A stretch of DNA of 6,934 nt from an uncultured Pseudomonadota bacterium (lineage in GTDB: Bacteria > Pseudomonadota > Alphaproteobacteria > RF32 > CAG-239): positions 1 through 6,934 of the forward strand of contig CADBMG010000152.1 of assembly GCA_902795745.1 (NCBI GenBank). The letters are read 5' to 3'. Below are positions 6,341 through 6,934 of the stretch, piece by piece. Every line of letters begins with the position of its first letter. Positions within the stretch are counted from its first letter, which is position 1. The position numbers were made by a program, and so were the translations under genes. The notes beneath the pieces were generated by a model. It saw nothing but the letters and a program-made list of their open reading frames with translations. It did no database searches and was not told where the DNA came from.

Positions 6341-6934
6341 ATGAGTGATTTTGCCGTATTAGAATCCGTTTTACGACCACTCTCCTACTGGTACAATCAA
6401 GACAATTTGGAAGAGGTCGCAATTAACCGCGCGGGACAAATCTGGCTCAGAATGCGCGGCAAACGCGCCTATCCGTGGGTAATGTATGAAGACGAAAAAT
6501 TATCCAAAGAATATTTAACGGATCTGTTGTATATCATAGCTAATACCTATGAAATGCCGTTTGATCCGTTGCAAGGAATTCCTCTGGTATATACGGATTT
6601 ACCGGGGGGACATCGCTTCTCCGCAATCTGCGGGCGTAATGTAATGTATGATGAACATGATTTGACGGGCGGTATTGCTCTGACTATTCGTGTTCATGCC
6701 GATGACGTTGCATTTGGGCTTGAAGATTACGGTATGAAGCAGGGGCAAGCCCTTAAAAAGCTGAATCCGCTGAAAGATATTAAAATTCCGGATGACGCCT
6801 ATGAGAGATTGCTTCTGTATATCAAGCGGGGTGAACATATTTTGGTTAGTGGTGCAACATCAACCGGTAAAACCACATTTTTAAATAATTTACTGAAAAT
6901 TTTGGATATTCATAAACGCATAATTACAGTAGAG
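6341..6934 (+). CDS. virB11: VirB11-family T4SS ATPase (3' partial)
   Basis: VirB11 is the hexameric traffic ATPase at the cytoplasmic face of the inner membrane that powers pilus assembly and substrate transfer in type IV secretion. The first 198 residues are present; family members usually have about 330-350, so roughly the C-terminal 40% lies beyond the right edge. The N-terminal domain (about 1-145) contains L-E-E-V-A-I-N-R-A-G-Q-I-W near 23-35, P-G-G-H-R-F-S-A at 88-95 and a T-I-R-V segment at 115-118. The RecA-like domain begins with I-L-V-S-G-A-T-S-T-G-K-T-T; the Walker A motif G-A-T-S-T-G-K-T is residues 171-178. The window ends in I-I-T-V-E, the start of the conserved acidic box. The reading frame is intact. 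Position directly after virB10 is the usual T4SS order and confirms the call. Confidence 0.95.
   Translation, partial: MSDFAVLESVLRPLSYWYNQDNLEEVAINRAGQIWLRMRGKRAYPWVMYEDEKLSKEYLTDLLYIIANTYEMPFDPLQGIPLVYTDLPGGHRFSAICGRNVMYDEHDLTGGIALTIRVHADDVAFGLEDYGMKQGQALKKLNPLKDIKIPDDAYERLLLYIKRGEHILVSGATSTGKTTFLNNLLKILDIHKRIITVE

Overview
The window is coding almost from end to end on the + strand and carries part of a type IV secretion system (T4SS) operon. In order it holds the 3' part of a long repeat protein, a giant VirB10 of 1397 residues, and the first 198 residues of a VirB11 ATPase. VirB10 and VirB11 are called from sequence motifs that are plainly visible: the VirB10 outer-membrane cap domain with PAGSRVIG and a W-R-x-L-I-x-P-D-G segment, and the VirB11 P-loop GATSTGKT. 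The source is therefore a Gram-negative bacterium. A+T-leaning codon use, strong AGGAGG-type ribosome sites and the virB10-virB11 order would suit a low-to-mid-GC alphaproteobacterium, such as an uncultured host- or gut-associated lineage. That placement is inference and weak.

Layout: bases 2-2134 encode about 710 residues made of tandem units of about 17 residues, open at the left edge of the window. Bases 2138-6331 encode VirB10: a secretion signal, about 50 more units of the same repeat (residues 32-896), a linker, an isolated repeat block (943-996), a Gly/Asn-rich linker, the VirB10 cap domain (about 1089-1298) and a low-complexity tail. Bases 6341-6934 encode VirB11, cut by the right edge just after the Walker A motif. 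The gaps are 3 and 9 bases, each with its own Shine-Dalgarno sequence, so the three genes look like one translationally coupled operon. No promoter, terminator, RNA gene, mobile element or CRISPR array is visible.

The unusual part is the repeat. The 17-residue unit (roughly hydrophobic-D-x-x-G-x-x-I-G-x-V-x-x-N-G-x-V) fills both the VirB10 periplasmic stalk and a separate companion protein encoded immediately upstream. In places the units are grouped in triads of about 51 residues. Six cysteines are present in the two arrays, all at unit position 5 or 10, and they can be sorted into three pairs with spacing 72-74, which suggests disulfide-clamped modules. VirB10 proteins with very large repeat regions are known (CagY of Helicobacter, DotG/IcmE of Legionella), but this repeat does not resemble theirs as I recall them. 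The working model is a T4SS whose core-complex stalk was expanded by a glycine-rich beta-repeat, paired with a second protein of the same repeat that may assemble with it or form an accessory envelope or surface structure.
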